This document shows, piece by piece, positions 35,888 to 44,186 of a DNA stretch of 64,000 nucleotides. The notes under the pieces are model-generated. The model saw only the letters and a list, made by a program, of their open reading frames with translations. It was not told where the DNA came from and did not search any database. The position numbers were made by a program, and so were the translations under genes. Where the stretch lies: assembly GCF_020880995.1 (NCBI RefSeq), contig NZ_JAJISD010000006.1, forward strand, positions 248,001-312,000, in the 5' to 3' direction. Origin of the DNA: Reyranella aquatilis (GTDB lineage Bacteria > Pseudomonadota > Alphaproteobacteria > Reyranellales > Reyranellaceae). Positions within the stretch are counted from its first letter, which is position 1. Every line of letters starts with the position of its first letter.

Positions 35888-36961
35888 TCAGTCCGAGGGG
35901 GCATCCGTGAAACCGGCCGGCGGGGCGCTTCTGCCGTCGCCGAGGGCCAGCACACGAAAGAGGGTGCCCATTTGGTCGGGCGCGATCAAGCGGGCCGATG
36001 CCGCATCAATGGCATCGGCCTGGTCCGCCTTTGCGTGCCGCTTCAGCGCCTGCGCCCGCTCGGCGAGCCCGAGGCGTCGCAGGAAGTCGCCCTGGCCCAC
36101 CGGACCGAACGACGCGACACCCGATGCAGCGGCGAGCGCCGCGAAGTCGACGTGGGCGCTGAGGTCGGTCTCGCCGGGCCGGTCGAGGATGCCCGCGCCC
36201 TGGTGCCCGCGCACCGCCTGCAGCGACGCCGCACGACCGGCGCTCTCCAGCCCGTAATCGACGATCAGCGCCCAGCCGCCGTCGCGGGCGATGCGCGCGC
36301 CGATGGCGGCGGCCAAGGCGCGACCGGCTTCGCTCAGTTCCGCCTCGGCGCCTTCCCCGGCATCGGGCAGCACGGCGGCGAAGGGCGTGGCGCCCGGCGC
36401 CAGCGCCAGTCGCAGCCCGCCCTGTTCGTCGAGGCCGACCATGCGCTCGCGCCACCCCTGGGCGGTCCGGTGGAACTGTCGTACCGGCAGGGCGTCGAAG
36501 AACTCGTTGGCGACCAGCAGCAACGGTCCCTCGGGCACCTCGTCGAAGCGCTCGTGCCAGGTCGAGCGATAGGCCTGCAACGCGGCGCGCTGAGCCTCGC
36601 GCATCGGCGCGTTGGTGTCGACCAGGTGAAGGTCTATCGCGGCATGGAAGCCCGGCACGCCGCGCGTCGCGCGCAGCGCATCGGCCATCAGCGTACCGCG
36701 GCCGGGGCCGAGTTCGACCAGCCGCACCCGAGAGGGCCGGCCCATCGCCAGCCAGCGCTCTGCCAGCCAGGCGCCGATCAGCTCGCCGAACATCTGCGAG
36801 ATCTCGGGCGCCGTGGTGAAGTCGCCGGCGGCGCCCAACGGCACGGCACGGCGATAGTAGCCGAGCCGCGGATGGCCCAGCGCCTCGGCCATGAAGTCGG
36901 CCAGCGAGATCGGGCCGGTGAGCGCGATTCGGCGCGCGATCAACTCGCCCAGCTCCGTCAC
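35888..36961 (-). CDS. MidA/NDUFAF7-family SAM-dependent methyltransferase
   Basis: A 357-residue protein of the family whose mitochondrial member NDUFAF7 methylates an arginine of complex I. The N-terminus LADFMAEALGHPRLGYYRRAVPLG and GDFTTAPEISQMFGELIGAW are diagnostic, and VELGPGRGTLMADALRA is the SAM-binding loop. ANEFFDALPVRQF follows the Rossmann fold. No signal peptide. It lies 10 bp after lgt, a widely conserved pair in alphaproteobacteria, whose functional link is unclear. A role in complex I assembly here is inferred from the family. Confidence 0.92.
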   Translation of the reverse strand: MTELGELIARRIALTGPISLADFMAEALGHPRLGYYRRAVPLGAAGDFTTAPEISQMFGELIGAWLAERWLAMGRPSRVRLVELGPGRGTLMADALRATRGVPGFHAAIDLHLVDTNAPMREAQRAALQAYRSTWHERFDEVPEGPLLLVANEFFDALPVRQFHRTAQGWRERMVGLDEQGGLRLALAPGATPFAAVLPDAGEGAEAELSEAGRALAAAIGARIARDGGWALIVDYGLESAGRAASLQAVRGHQGAGILDRPGETDLSAHVDFAALAAASGVASFGPVGQGDFLRRLGLAERAQALKRHAKADQADAIDAASARLIAPDQMGTLFRVLALGDGRSAPPAGFTDAPSD

Positions 36962-36971
36962 GGCGCTTCCG

Positions 36972-37793
36972 TCACGGCAGGGCAGGCTTCCGGTAGGCGC
37001 GCAGGATCACCCAGAGGCCGAACAGCAGCACGGGCAGCGACAGCAGCATGCCCATGGTGATCGGCCCCCACAGGTAGCCCAGATGGGCGTCGGGCTCGCG
37101 GAAGATCTCGCCGACGATGCGCGCGAGGCCGTAGCCGGCGCAGAAAACCCCGGTCAGAAGGCCGGGGCGGCGGCGGCCCTCGGTGAACTTCCACACCGCG
37201 ACCACGAGGAGGGTGAGCAGGACGCCCTCGAAGAAGGCCTGGTAGAGCTGGCTGGGATGGCGCGGCAGCGGCCCGCCGCGCGGGAAGACCATGGCCCACG
37301 GCACGTCGCTGATCCTGCCCCACAGCTCGCCGTTGATGAAGTTGGCCAGGCGGCCGAAGAACAGGCCGAGCGGCGCCACGATCGCCACCAGGTCCGACAG
37401 CATGAAAGGATCGGCCTTGTTGCGCATGGCGAAGAGCAGGATGGCGGCGATGACGCCCAGCAACCCGCCATGGAACGACATGCCGCCTTCCCAAAGGGTG
37501 AGCGCCGCCAGCGGATGCTCGATGTAGAAGCCCGGCTTGTAGAACAGTACGTAGCCCAGCCGCCCGCCCAGGATCACGCCCAGCGCGGCCCACAGCAGGA
37601 AGTCGTCGATCTTGAGCGGCGACAGCACCTTGGGCGGCTGGTCGCAGACGCGGCGCATGACCTGCCAGCCGATCACCAGGCCCGCGATGTAGGCGAGCGC
37701 ATACCAGCGGATGGCGAACGGCCCGAGCTGCACCAGCACGGGGTCGATCTGGGGATAGGGGATCGCGAGGAGGGTCGCGTACAGGGTGTTCAT
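36972..37793 (-). CDS. lgt: Prolipoprotein diacylglyceryl transferase
   Basis: A 273-residue inner-membrane enzyme that attaches diacylglycerol from phosphatidylglycerol to the lipobox cysteine of prolipoproteins. About seven hydrophobic helices; the signature GRLANFINGELWGR is present at about 146-160, and the periplasmic motif MSFHGGLLG contains the essential His. The C-terminal YxGR region appears as YGLARIVGEIFREPD. First gene of the minus-strand run lgt-midA-pgeF. It serves the lipoproteins seen in this window. Confidence 0.97.
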   Translation of the reverse strand: MNTLYATLLAIPYPQIDPVLVQLGPFAIRWYALAYIAGLVIGWQVMRRVCDQPPKVLSPLKIDDFLLWAALGVILGGRLGYVLFYKPGFYIEHPLAALTLWEGGMSFHGGLLGVIAAILLFAMRNKADPFMLSDLVAIVAPLGLFFGRLANFINGELWGRISDVPWAMVFPRGGPLPRHPSQLYQAFFEGVLLTLLVVAVWKFTEGRRRPGLLTGVFCAGYGLARIVGEIFREPDAHLGYLWGPITMGMLLSLPVLLFGLWVILRAYRKPALP

Positions 37794-37837
37794 GAGGGCG
37801 ACCCTTATAGCGGGGGAATCGTGTCCCTAAAATCGTC

Positions 37838-37866
37838 GCGGCGCCGATCCTGGGGACCGGCGCCGC
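37838..37866 (-). terminator. Terminator hairpin downstream of ybjN
   Basis: GCGGCGCCG (37838-37846) pairs perfectly with CGGCGCCGC (37858-37866) around an 11-nt loop. On the minus strand it is followed by GATTTTAGGG, giving a short U-run. It lies about 70 bp after the ybjN stop and 45 bp before the lgt start, separating the two units. Confidence 0.7.
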
Positions 37867-37933
37867 TGGGGACTATCCGAACTGTCGTTTATTGGTTTTG
37901 AGAGAGAGGGGGCGTCGGAAGGTCCTTGTCGGC

Positions 37934-38443
37934 TCAGGCTTCGCCGACCGTCTCGAGGATCGAGGCGGTCAACGCGTCGGCGGGGCTCTTGCCGGCCCAC
38001 ACGACGTACTGAAAGGCGGGGTAGAAGCGCTCGCTCTCGGTGATGGCCACCTCGACGAGGTCGTTCAGCTGCTCGGCCATCAGCCCATTGGTCCCGCGCA
38101 GCGGGATGGCGTGGCGGAACATCGGGAGGCCCTCTTCGCTCCACAGATCGAAGTGACCCAGCCACATCTTCTCGTTGATGAGACCGAGCAGGCAGTGGAT
38201 GTCGGTGTGGCGCTCGGCCGGGATGCGGACGTCGTAGGCGCAGGTGAAGTGCAGCGCCTCCACGTCGTCCCGCCAGCTGAAGAACATGCGGTAATCGCAC
38301 CAGCGGCCCGCGACTTCGACGGCGATTTCCCGGTCCGAAGTCCGGTCGAACGGCCAATCGTTGGCGGAGACGACTCTTTCGATCATTTCGAGGGGGTTCA
38401 GGTCGGCTTTCCGCCTGGTCCGCTCTTGTCGCGTTAACGCCAT
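37934..38443 (-). CDS. YbjN domain-containing protein
   Basis: A 169-residue small cytosolic protein with the alphaproteobacterial YbjN-like domain. WPFDRTSDREIAVEVAGRWCDYRMFFSWR and CAYDVRIPAERHTDIHCLLGLINEKMWLGHFDLW are the conserved stretches, and the C-terminal half has RHAIPLRGTNGLMAEQLNDL. YbjN proteins resemble type III secretion chaperones in fold and modulate motility and stress responses in E. coli, but their mechanism is unknown. The start at 38443 has GGGGAG with 6 nt spacing; the frame is open further upstream without features. Confidence 0.85.
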   Translation of the reverse strand: MALTRQERTRRKADLNPLEMIERVVSANDWPFDRTSDREIAVEVAGRWCDYRMFFSWRDDVEALHFTCAYDVRIPAERHTDIHCLLGLINEKMWLGHFDLWSEEGLPMFRHAIPLRGTNGLMAEQLNDLVEVAITESERFYPAFQYVVWAGKSPADALTASILETVGEA

Positions 38444-38818
38444 CGACCCGCTCCCCAACCATTCCGCCGTGCGGCCCATCGGAGCCATTCTTGAGGCGGG
38501 TGGTCGACATATCGTGGTGGGCACCCAACAACCCACTAGCGGTAGCCTGCCATAAGCCGATCTTGCCACGCAATAACAAAGGTCCGTGTAAAACGGGGAA
38601 AGAGTCAGGGATTCCATGAATTTAATCCCCAACGTTAAGATTCGAGTCCGGAGATTCCGCAGGACGAATCGGGATTTGCTGCTGAATTTTTGAGCAAAAC
38701 CGCGTCGCTGACCGTGCCTGACCCGTGTTTACGCAGATTCCGGGCAGTTGGCACAGGCCTTGCCTCCTTCCTGCCCAAGCACCCGGCGCCGACCGGAAAA
38801 GACGTGGTGGAGGCTTCT
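38444..38818. promoter_or_regulatory. 375-bp divergent intergenic region before the cyanate cluster
   Basis: No convincing gene is present. The ybjN side (38444-38600) holds its promoter. The AT-richer stretch 38600-38700 includes TTTGCT-N12-AGCAAA (38675-38698), an inverted repeat about 50-75 bp upstream of the sigma-54 element listed next and a candidate activator site. A Shine-Dalgarno-like GGTGGAGG lies before the ATG at 38819. Confidence 0.6.
38749..38763 (+). promoter_or_regulatory. Sigma-54 (RpoN) promoter, -24/-12
   Basis: TGGCAC-AGGCC-TTGC matches the sigma-54 consensus TGGCAC-N5-TTGC exactly in both blocks and in spacing. Transcription would start near 38775, leaving a leader of about 44 nt before the ATG of the binding-protein gene. 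The presence of a nitrogen-source operon directly downstream fits NtrC-type activation. The sequence is a direct observation; activity and activator are inference. Confidence 0.75.
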
Positions 38819-40186
38819 ATGTTCAAGGACCCGTTCGATCCGAAGACCCTGCTCGGCCGCCGGCCCTGCAGCTGCGGCGGCAATCATGCCCAGCGCGACC
38901 ACGACCGGCTGAGCGCCGCCGCCGTGCCGGCCGGCGAGGAGGATCGCTGGAACCGGGTGGTCGATGCCGCCGTCCTGCGCGCCGTGTTCCCGGTCGACGC
39001 CCAGCGCCGCCAGTTCCTGAAGACGGTCGGCGCCGCCACCGCGATGGCCGCCATCTCGTCCGTCCTGCCGCTGGGCGCGGCGCGCGAGGCCTTCGCCCAG
39101 GGCGGCGCGCCGGAGAAGAAGGACCTTAAGGTCGGTTTCATTCCGATCACCTGCGCCACCCCGATCATCATGGCCCATCCGATGGGCTTCTATTCCAAGC
39201 AGGGCCTGAACGTCGAAGTGGTGAAGACGGCCGGCTGGGCAGTGATCCGCGACAAGTCGCTGGCCAAGGAATACGACGCCTCGCACATGCTCTCGCCGAT
39301 GCCGATCGCTATCTCGCTGGGGGTCGGTTCCAATCCGGTTCCGTGGACCATGCCGGCGATCGAGAACATCAACGGCCAGGCGATCACGCTCGCCAACAAG
39401 CACAAGGACAAGCGCAACCCGAAGGACTGGAAGGGCTTCCGCTTCGCCGTTCCCTTCGACTATTCGATGCACAACTATCTGCTGCGCTACTACGTGGCGG
39501 AGCACGGGCTCGACCCCGACAAGGACATCTCGATCCGCTCGGTGCCGCCGCCGGAGATGGTCGCCAACCTGCGCGCCGACAATATCGACGGCTATCTCGG
39601 GCCCGATCCCTTCAACCAGCGCGCGGTGTTCGACGGCATCGGCTTCATCCACCTGCTGACCAAGGAGCTGTGGGACGGCCATCCCTGCTGCGCCTTCACC
39701 GTCAGCAAGGAATTCGCGACCCAGAATCCCAACTCCTATCGTGCGCTGCTGAAGTCGATCATCGACGCGACCGCTTATGCGCACAAGCAAGAGAACCGGA
39801 AGGAGATCGCCAAGGCGATCGCCCCGGCCAACTACCTGAACCAGCCCGAGACGGTGCTGGAGCAGATCCTGACCGGCACCTATGCCGACGGGCTGGGCGG
39901 CGTGAAGAAGGATCCGGAGCGCATCGACTTCGACCCGTTCCCGTGGAACCAGTTCGCGATCTGGATCATGACCCAGATGAAGCGCTGGGGTCAGCTCAAG
40001 GCCGACGTCGACTACGCCAAGGTCGCCTCGGAGGTCTATCTCGCCACCGATACCGCAAGCATGATGAAGGAGATGGGCCTGACGCCGCCCGATCCGTCGA
40101 AGAAGACGATCGTGGTGATGGGCAAGCCGTTCGATGCCTCCAAGCCGGACGACTACGTAAACAGCTTCGCCATCAAGCGGACCTGA
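38819..40186 (+). CDS. CmpA/NrtA-type ABC substrate-binding protein (probable cyanate)
   Basis: A 455-residue Tat-exported receptor of the nitrate/bicarbonate/cyanate group. An N-terminal cytosolic part of about 60 residues contains a Cys-His motif CSCGGNHAQRDHD (about residues 18-30), then the twin-arginine leader RRQFLKTVGAATA and a cleavage near EAFAQG. The mature part has KVGFIPITCATPIIMAHPMGFYSKQG and GPDPFNQRAVFDGIGFI, typical of NrtA-like receptors. Permease, ATPase and cyanase follow, so cyanate is the likely ligand. The start at 38819 has GGAGG 6 nt upstream. The function of the Cys-His segment is unknown. Confidence 0.88.
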   Translation: MFKDPFDPKTLLGRRPCSCGGNHAQRDHDRLSAAAVPAGEEDRWNRVVDAAVLRAVFPVDAQRRQFLKTVGAATAMAAISSVLPLGAAREAFAQGGAPEKKDLKVGFIPITCATPIIMAHPMGFYSKQGLNVEVVKTAGWAVIRDKSLAKEYDASHMLSPMPIAISLGVGSNPVPWTMPAIENINGQAITLANKHKDKRNPKDWKGFRFAVPFDYSMHNYLLRYYVAEHGLDPDKDISIRSVPPPEMVANLRADNIDGYLGPDPFNQRAVFDGIGFIHLLTKELWDGHPCCAFTVSKEFATQNPNSYRALLKSIIDATAYAHKQENRKEIAKAIAPANYLNQPETVLEQILTGTYADGLGGVKKDPERIDFDPFPWNQFAIWIMTQMKRWGQLKADVDYAKVASEVYLATDTASMMKEMGLTPPDPSKKTIVVMGKPFDASKPDDYVNSFAIKRT

Positions 40187-40207
40187 GACGATGACGCAGG
40201 TTGAGGT

Positions 40208-40287
40208 GCTGGGGGCGCGCGACTCCAGTCGCGCGTCATGCTTTGAAGCCAGAGAAGATCGCGCCACGGAAGTGGCGTGCCCCCAGC
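40208..40287. repeat. REP-like inverted pair (palindrome GCGCGACTCCAGTCGCGC), copy 2
   Basis: Arms 40208-40234 and 40261-40287 pair at 22 of 27 positions. The left arm holds a perfect hairpin GCGCGACT-CC-AGTCGCGC (40217-40234); the right arm holds GCGCCAC-GGAA-GTGGCGT (40261-40278) with one wobble. It has the same design as the pair at 13171-13245. It separates the binding-protein and permease genes of the cyanate operon, ending directly before the permease start. Confidence 0.75.
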
Positions 40288-40288
40288 G

Positions 40289-41134
40289 ATGAAAGCCTCG
40301 CTCGGAATGCGGGCCGGCCTGCTGTCGGTCCTGATCTTCGCGGTCATCGTCGGCATCTGGCACGTCGCCACGCTGCCCACCGCGGCCAGCGGTCCGGCGG
40401 TCGATCCGGAATACGCCAAGCTGGTCGGCGCCGCGGCCGCCACCGGCTCGAAGTCGGCGATGCCGACGCCGGCCGACATCGGCGCCACGATCTGGAAGCA
40501 TCTCGCCGATCCGTTCTATGTGCGCGGCAGCAACGACAAGGGCATCGGCATCCAGCTCGCTTATTCGCTGGGCCGGGTGCTGCTGGGCTTCGGCCTCGCC
40601 GCCCTCTTCGCCATTCCGCTCGGCTTCCTGATCGGCATGTCGCCGCTGGTCTATCGCGCGCTCGATCCGTTCATCCAGATCCTGAAGCCGGTCTCGCCGC
40701 TCGCCTGGATGCCGCTCGCGCTCTACACGATCAAGGACAGCGCCATCTCCTCGATCTTCGTGATCTTCATCTGTTCGGTCTGGCCGATGTTGATCAACAC
40801 CGCCTTCGGCGTGGGCAGCGTCCGCAAGGAATGGCTGAACGTGGCGCGCACGCTCGAGGTCGGGCCGTTCCGCACCGCGTTCAAGGTGATCCTGCCGGCG
40901 GCGGCGCCCACCATCATGACCGGCATGCGCATCTCCGTCGGTATCGCCTGGCTCGTGATCGTGGCGGCCGAGATGCTCGTGGGCGGCACCGGTATCGGCT
41001 ACTTCGTATGGAACGAGTGGAACAACCTCTCGATCGCCAACATCGTGACCGCGATCCTGCTGATCGGCCTCGTCGGTCTCCTGCTCGACCAGGGCCTGGC
41101 CTATCTGGCCAGGCTCGTCACCTATCCGGAATAG
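40289..41134 (+). CDS. ABC transporter permease (nitrate/cyanate type)
   Basis: A 281-residue inner-membrane permease related to NrtB/CynB. Six hydrophobic helices; the EAA loop is EWLNVARTLEVGPFRTAFKVILPAAAPTIMTGMR. LKPVSPLAWMPLALYTIKDSAISSIFVIF is the conserved family core. I start at ATG 40289; an in-frame GTG at 40277 lies inside the repeat arm. No good ribosome site precedes it, so translation may depend on the upstream hairpin context. Partner of the ATPase that starts 7 bp after its stop. Confidence 0.93.
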   Translation: MKASLGMRAGLLSVLIFAVIVGIWHVATLPTAASGPAVDPEYAKLVGAAAATGSKSAMPTPADIGATIWKHLADPFYVRGSNDKGIGIQLAYSLGRVLLGFGLAALFAIPLGFLIGMSPLVYRALDPFIQILKPVSPLAWMPLALYTIKDSAISSIFVIFICSVWPMLINTAFGVGSVRKEWLNVARTLEVGPFRTAFKVILPAAAPTIMTGMRISVGIAWLVIVAAEMLVGGTGIGYFVWNEWNNLSIANIVTAILLIGLVGLLLDQGLAYLARLVTYPE

Positions 41135-41141
41135 GCGCGCC

Positions 41142-42041
41142 ATGGAGAACCGTCCGCTCATCAGCGTCGAAGGGCTGGCACGCCGCTTCGGCGAGACCGG
41201 CCAGCCGGCCGTGTTCGAGGACATCTGGTTCGGCATCGACAGGGGCGAGTTCTGCTGCCTGATCGGCCATTCCGGCTGCGGCAAGACCACGATCCTGAAC
41301 GTGCTGGCCGGCCTCGACAGTCCGAGCGGCGGCGCCGTCATCGTCGACAATCGCGAGATCGACGGGCCGAGCCTCGACCGCGCCGTGATCTTCCAGGGCC
41401 ATGCGCTGCTGCCGTGGATGACGGTGATCGGCAACATCGCCTTCGCCGTCTCGTCTCGCTGGCCGACCTGGGATCGTGCACGCGTCCAGGCGCACGCGCG
41501 AAAGTTCATCGAGCTGGTCGGGCTCGCCGGTGCGGAGAACAAGCGGCCGGCACAGCTCTCCGGCGGCATGAAGCAGCGGGTCGGCATCGCCCGCGCGCTC
41601 TCAATCCAGCCCAAGATGCTGCTGATGGACGAGCCGTTCAGCGCGCTCGACGCGCTGACGCGCGGCATGCTGCAGGACGAGGTGCTGCGCATCTGCGCCG
41701 ACACGCAGCAGACCGTTTTCATGATCACCCACGATGTCGACGAGGCGATCCTGCTCGCCGACAAAATCGTGCTGATGACCAACGGGCCGGGCGCCCGCAT
41801 CGCCGAGATCGTGGTCAACACCATGCCGAAGAACGAGCGGCACCGGAACGACCTGCACCGGCATCCTCAGTATTACGCGATCCGCAACCATCTGGTGGAG
41901 TTCCTCGTGAACCGCTCGAAGGCGTTCGATCGAGAGATCGCCGAGCACGGTTTCGACCCGCGGCGGCCGAAGCTGGTGAAGCCCGGATTGTCGGCGGTCA
42001 ATCCGCCGGCCGACGTGGTGCCCCTGCGGCACAGCAACTGA
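41142..42041 (+). CDS. ABC transporter ATPase (nitrate/cyanate type)
   Basis: A 299-residue ATPase of the NrtD/CynD/TauB group. Walker A is GHSGCGKTT, the ABC signature LSGGMKQRVGIARAL, Walker B MLLMDEPFSALD and the switch His lies in MITHDVDEAILLADKI. It carries a C-terminal extension of about 60 residues beyond the core domain (RSKAFDREIAEHG onward). Between the permease and the cyanase gene; energises cyanate (or nitrate-like anion) uptake. Confidence 0.95.
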   Translation: MENRPLISVEGLARRFGETGQPAVFEDIWFGIDRGEFCCLIGHSGCGKTTILNVLAGLDSPSGGAVIVDNREIDGPSLDRAVIFQGHALLPWMTVIGNIAFAVSSRWPTWDRARVQAHARKFIELVGLAGAENKRPAQLSGGMKQRVGIARALSIQPKMLLMDEPFSALDALTRGMLQDEVLRICADTQQTVFMITHDVDEAILLADKIVLMTNGPGARIAEIVVNTMPKNERHRNDLHRHPQYYAIRNHLVEFLVNRSKAFDREIAEHGFDPRRPKLVKPGLSAVNPPADVVPLRHSN

Positions 42042-42076
42042 CAGTCAACTGAAGCCAACATCGACGGGAGAAGACA

Positions 42077-42523
42077 ATGAAGCGGGCTGAAGTCACCGAG
42101 AAGATCCTCACGGCCAAGCGCCTGAAGGAGCTGACCTGGGAGGAGATCGCCAAGAAGATCGGCGGCGCCTCCAAGATCATCGTCACCGCGGCCTGCATGG
42201 GCCAGATGAAGATGACCAAGGAGCAGGCCACCAAGGCCGGCAAGCTGTTCGGTCTGGGCAAGGAAGAAGTCCTGCTGCTCCAGGAAGTGCCCTATCGCGG
42301 CTCGCTGCCCCAGATCCCTCCGACCGACCCGCTGATCTACCGCTTCTACGAGCTGGTCCAGGTCTACGGCACGACCTGGAAGGAACTGATCCAGGAGGAA
42401 TTCGGCGACGGCATCATGAGCGCCATCGACTTCGACATGACCATGGAGCGCCAGCCCGACCAGAAGGGCGACCGCGTGAAGATCGCGATGTCCGGCAAGT
42501 TCCTGGGGTACAAGAGCTACTGA
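42077..42523 (+). CDS. cynS: Cyanase (cyanate hydratase)
   Basis: A 148-residue enzyme that converts cyanate and bicarbonate to ammonia and CO2, acting as a decamer in the cytoplasm. Catalytic residues align as Arg89, Glu92 and Ser115 (E. coli 96, 99 and 122) in IYRFYELVQVYG and DGIMSAIDF. The N-terminal helical part (KRAEVTEKILTAKRLKELTWEEIAKKIGG) is the cyanase DNA-binding-like fold. GGGAGAAGAC precedes the ATG. It closes the cyanate cluster and is followed by a textbook terminator. Confidence 0.98.
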   Translation: MKRAEVTEKILTAKRLKELTWEEIAKKIGGASKIIVTAACMGQMKMTKEQATKAGKLFGLGKEEVLLLQEVPYRGSLPQIPPTDPLIYRFYELVQVYGTTWKELIQEEFGDGIMSAIDFDMTMERQPDQKGDRVKIAMSGKFLGYKSY

Positions 42524-42529
42524 TCGGCC

Positions 42530-42556
42530 GGCCGCCGCACTCCTTGTGCGGCGGCC
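42530..42556 (+). terminator. Rho-independent terminator after cynS
   Basis: GGCCGCCGCAC (42530-42540), loop TCCTT, GTGCGGCGGCC (42546-42556) is a perfect 11-bp stem followed by TTTCGCTGTG. It lies 7 nt after the cynS stop. The right arm overlaps the GTG that opens the longest frame of the next gene, which argues against using that GTG as its start. Confidence 0.85.
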
Positions 42557-42608
42557 TTTCGCTGTGCCAGATTGTCAACAATCGACCATCAAGCCTGAAA
42601 GGACAGTT

Positions 42609-43343
42609 TTGGCGTTTTCCGATGTCTCGACGCCCGACGTCGGCGCGCTCTTCGAGCGCGTGCCGAAAGCGACGTTGCGGGCGCATGTGGTCGAGCGGCT
42701 GCGAGGGGCGATCCTCGCGGGGGACATTCCGCCCGGCGCGCCGCTGGTCGAGACGTCGCTGTCGGAGCGGTTCGAGGTCAGCCGCGGACCGTTGCGCGAG
42801 GCGCTCCGGCAGCTGATCGAGGAGGGGCTGGTGGTGACCGTGCCCTACACCGGCACGCGCGTCGCCGAACTCTCGGTCGAGGACGTGCACGAGATCTATT
42901 CGTTGCGCACCGTGCTCGAGACCTTCGCCTTCGAGCAGGTCTGGCCACGCCGCGACGATCGCTTCCGCGCCGAACTTAGGCGCCGCAACGAGGCGCTGAT
43001 CGCCTCGATCGATGCCGGTGACGACCGCGCCAGCATCCTGAACGAACTCGAATTCCACGGCCTCGTTTACGAGGTGAGCGGCCACAGACTGCTACAGCGC
43101 GCCTGGAACGGCTTGCGCGGCCGGCTGCAACTGTACTGGGCGGCGCATCATCGCGCGCACGGACGCCGCGGTCCGAAGCGCGACAGTCACGACAGCTACA
43201 TCAAGGCGGCGTTCGGCGCCGACCTGGAGGCGATGAGGCGCGAGATCGCCGATCACATGCGACGCGGCGTGGAAACGACGGAGAGGTTCCTGCGCACGAT
43301 GCCGACTTCGTCCGGGAAGCCAAAAAGGGGAGACAATTCATGA
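42609..43343 (+). CDS. GntR-family regulator (FCD type)
   Basis: A winged-helix GntR domain (about residues 20-85, LSERFEVSRGPLREALRQLIEEGLV) joined to an all-helical FCD ligand domain. I prefer a TTG start at 42609 (244 aa) because AAAGGA lies 5 nt upstream; the frame is open from a GTG at 42546 but that codon sits inside the cynS terminator. ATG of the downstream binding-protein gene overlaps the stop (ATGA), so regulator and transporter are one operon. FCD proteins usually sense carboxylic or amino acids. Confidence 0.85.
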   Translation: MAFSDVSTPDVGALFERVPKATLRAHVVERLRGAILAGDIPPGAPLVETSLSERFEVSRGPLREALRQLIEEGLVVTVPYTGTRVAELSVEDVHEIYSLRTVLETFAFEQVWPRRDDRFRAELRRRNEALIASIDAGDDRASILNELEFHGLVYEVSGHRLLQRAWNGLRGRLQLYWAAHHRAHGRRGPKRDSHDSYIKAAFGADLEAMRREIADHMRRGVETTERFLRTMPTSSGKPKRGDNS

Positions 43344-44173
43344 GCATCAATCGACGTTCGTTGCTGACCGTCGCGGCCGCCAGTGCCGCCGCACTCGCCA
43401 TTCCGTTCGCCGCGCGCGCCCAGGGCACGCTAGACGAGGTGAAGAAGCGCGGCGTGCTGAGGGTCGGCGTCACCCAGGCGCCGCCCTGGTATTCCAAAGA
43501 TCCCAAGACCGGCGAATGGTCGTCGGGCCTCGGCATCGCGATGGGCAAGGCGATGGCGCAGACGCTGGGTGTGAAGTTCGAGCCGGTCGAGGTGACGTGG
43601 GGCAACGCGATCGCCGCGCTCCAGGGCGACAAGATCGACCTGATGTTCATGCTCGATGCCACCGCCGAGAGGAAGCAGGCCGCCAACTTCCCCGAGTCGC
43701 CGCTGCTCTGGTACTCGCTGGCCGTGCTGGCGCGCGACGACCTCGATGCCAAGACCTGGGAGGACCTCAACAAGCAGGGCGTGCGCATCGCCGTGCCGCA
43801 GGCTTCGACCATGGACCGCTGGGCGACGCAGCACACGCCCAAGGCCGACATCCAGCGCTTCCCCGGCAATGCCGAGGCGATCGCCGCCTTCCAGTCGGGC
43901 CGCGTCGATGCCGTGCTGCTCTTTCATCCGCCGCTACTCGCCGCGCGCCAGCGTCTCGGCAAGGGCAAGATCGTCGTGCCGCTGCCCGCGGAATCGCAGC
44001 CTTCCAGCGTGGCGCTGCGCAAGGGCGACACCGCCTTCACCGAATGGGTCGATAGGCAGATCGCGGACTACTACAAGAGCGGCCAGACGCAGAAGTATTA
44101 CGATCAGGCCCTGGCGGACTTCGGCCTCGATCCGAAGCTCGCGCCACCGGTCATGAAGGAAATGATCAAGTAG
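43340..44173 (+). CDS. Polar amino-acid ABC transporter substrate-binding protein
   Basis: A 277-residue family 3 periplasmic binding protein with a Tat-like leader (NRRSLLTVAAASAAALAIPFAARA, then QG). TLDEVKKRGVLRVGVTQAPPWY is the family opening; VTWGNAIAALQGDKIDLMFMLDATAERKQAANF is the ligand-site strand and helix. Overlaps the GntR stop by four bases. Forms a full importer with the two permeases and ATPase downstream. Confidence 0.92.
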   Translation: MSINRRSLLTVAAASAAALAIPFAARAQGTLDEVKKRGVLRVGVTQAPPWYSKDPKTGEWSSGLGIAMGKAMAQTLGVKFEPVEVTWGNAIAALQGDKIDLMFMLDATAERKQAANFPESPLLWYSLAVLARDDLDAKTWEDLNKQGVRIAVPQASTMDRWATQHTPKADIQRFPGNAEAIAAFQSGRVDAVLLFHPPLLAARQRLGKGKIVVPLPAESQPSSVALRKGDTAFTEWVDRQIADYYKSGQTQKYYDQALADFGLDPKLAPPVMKEMIK

Positions 44174-44186
44174 GCGGCGGCGCCTC

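Noticed and set aside
38729-41824. 1031-codon minus-strand open frame across the cyanate genes
   Set aside because: It is antisense to the receptor, permease and ATPase whose motifs are clear; GC-rich codon bias removes stops on the opposite strand.
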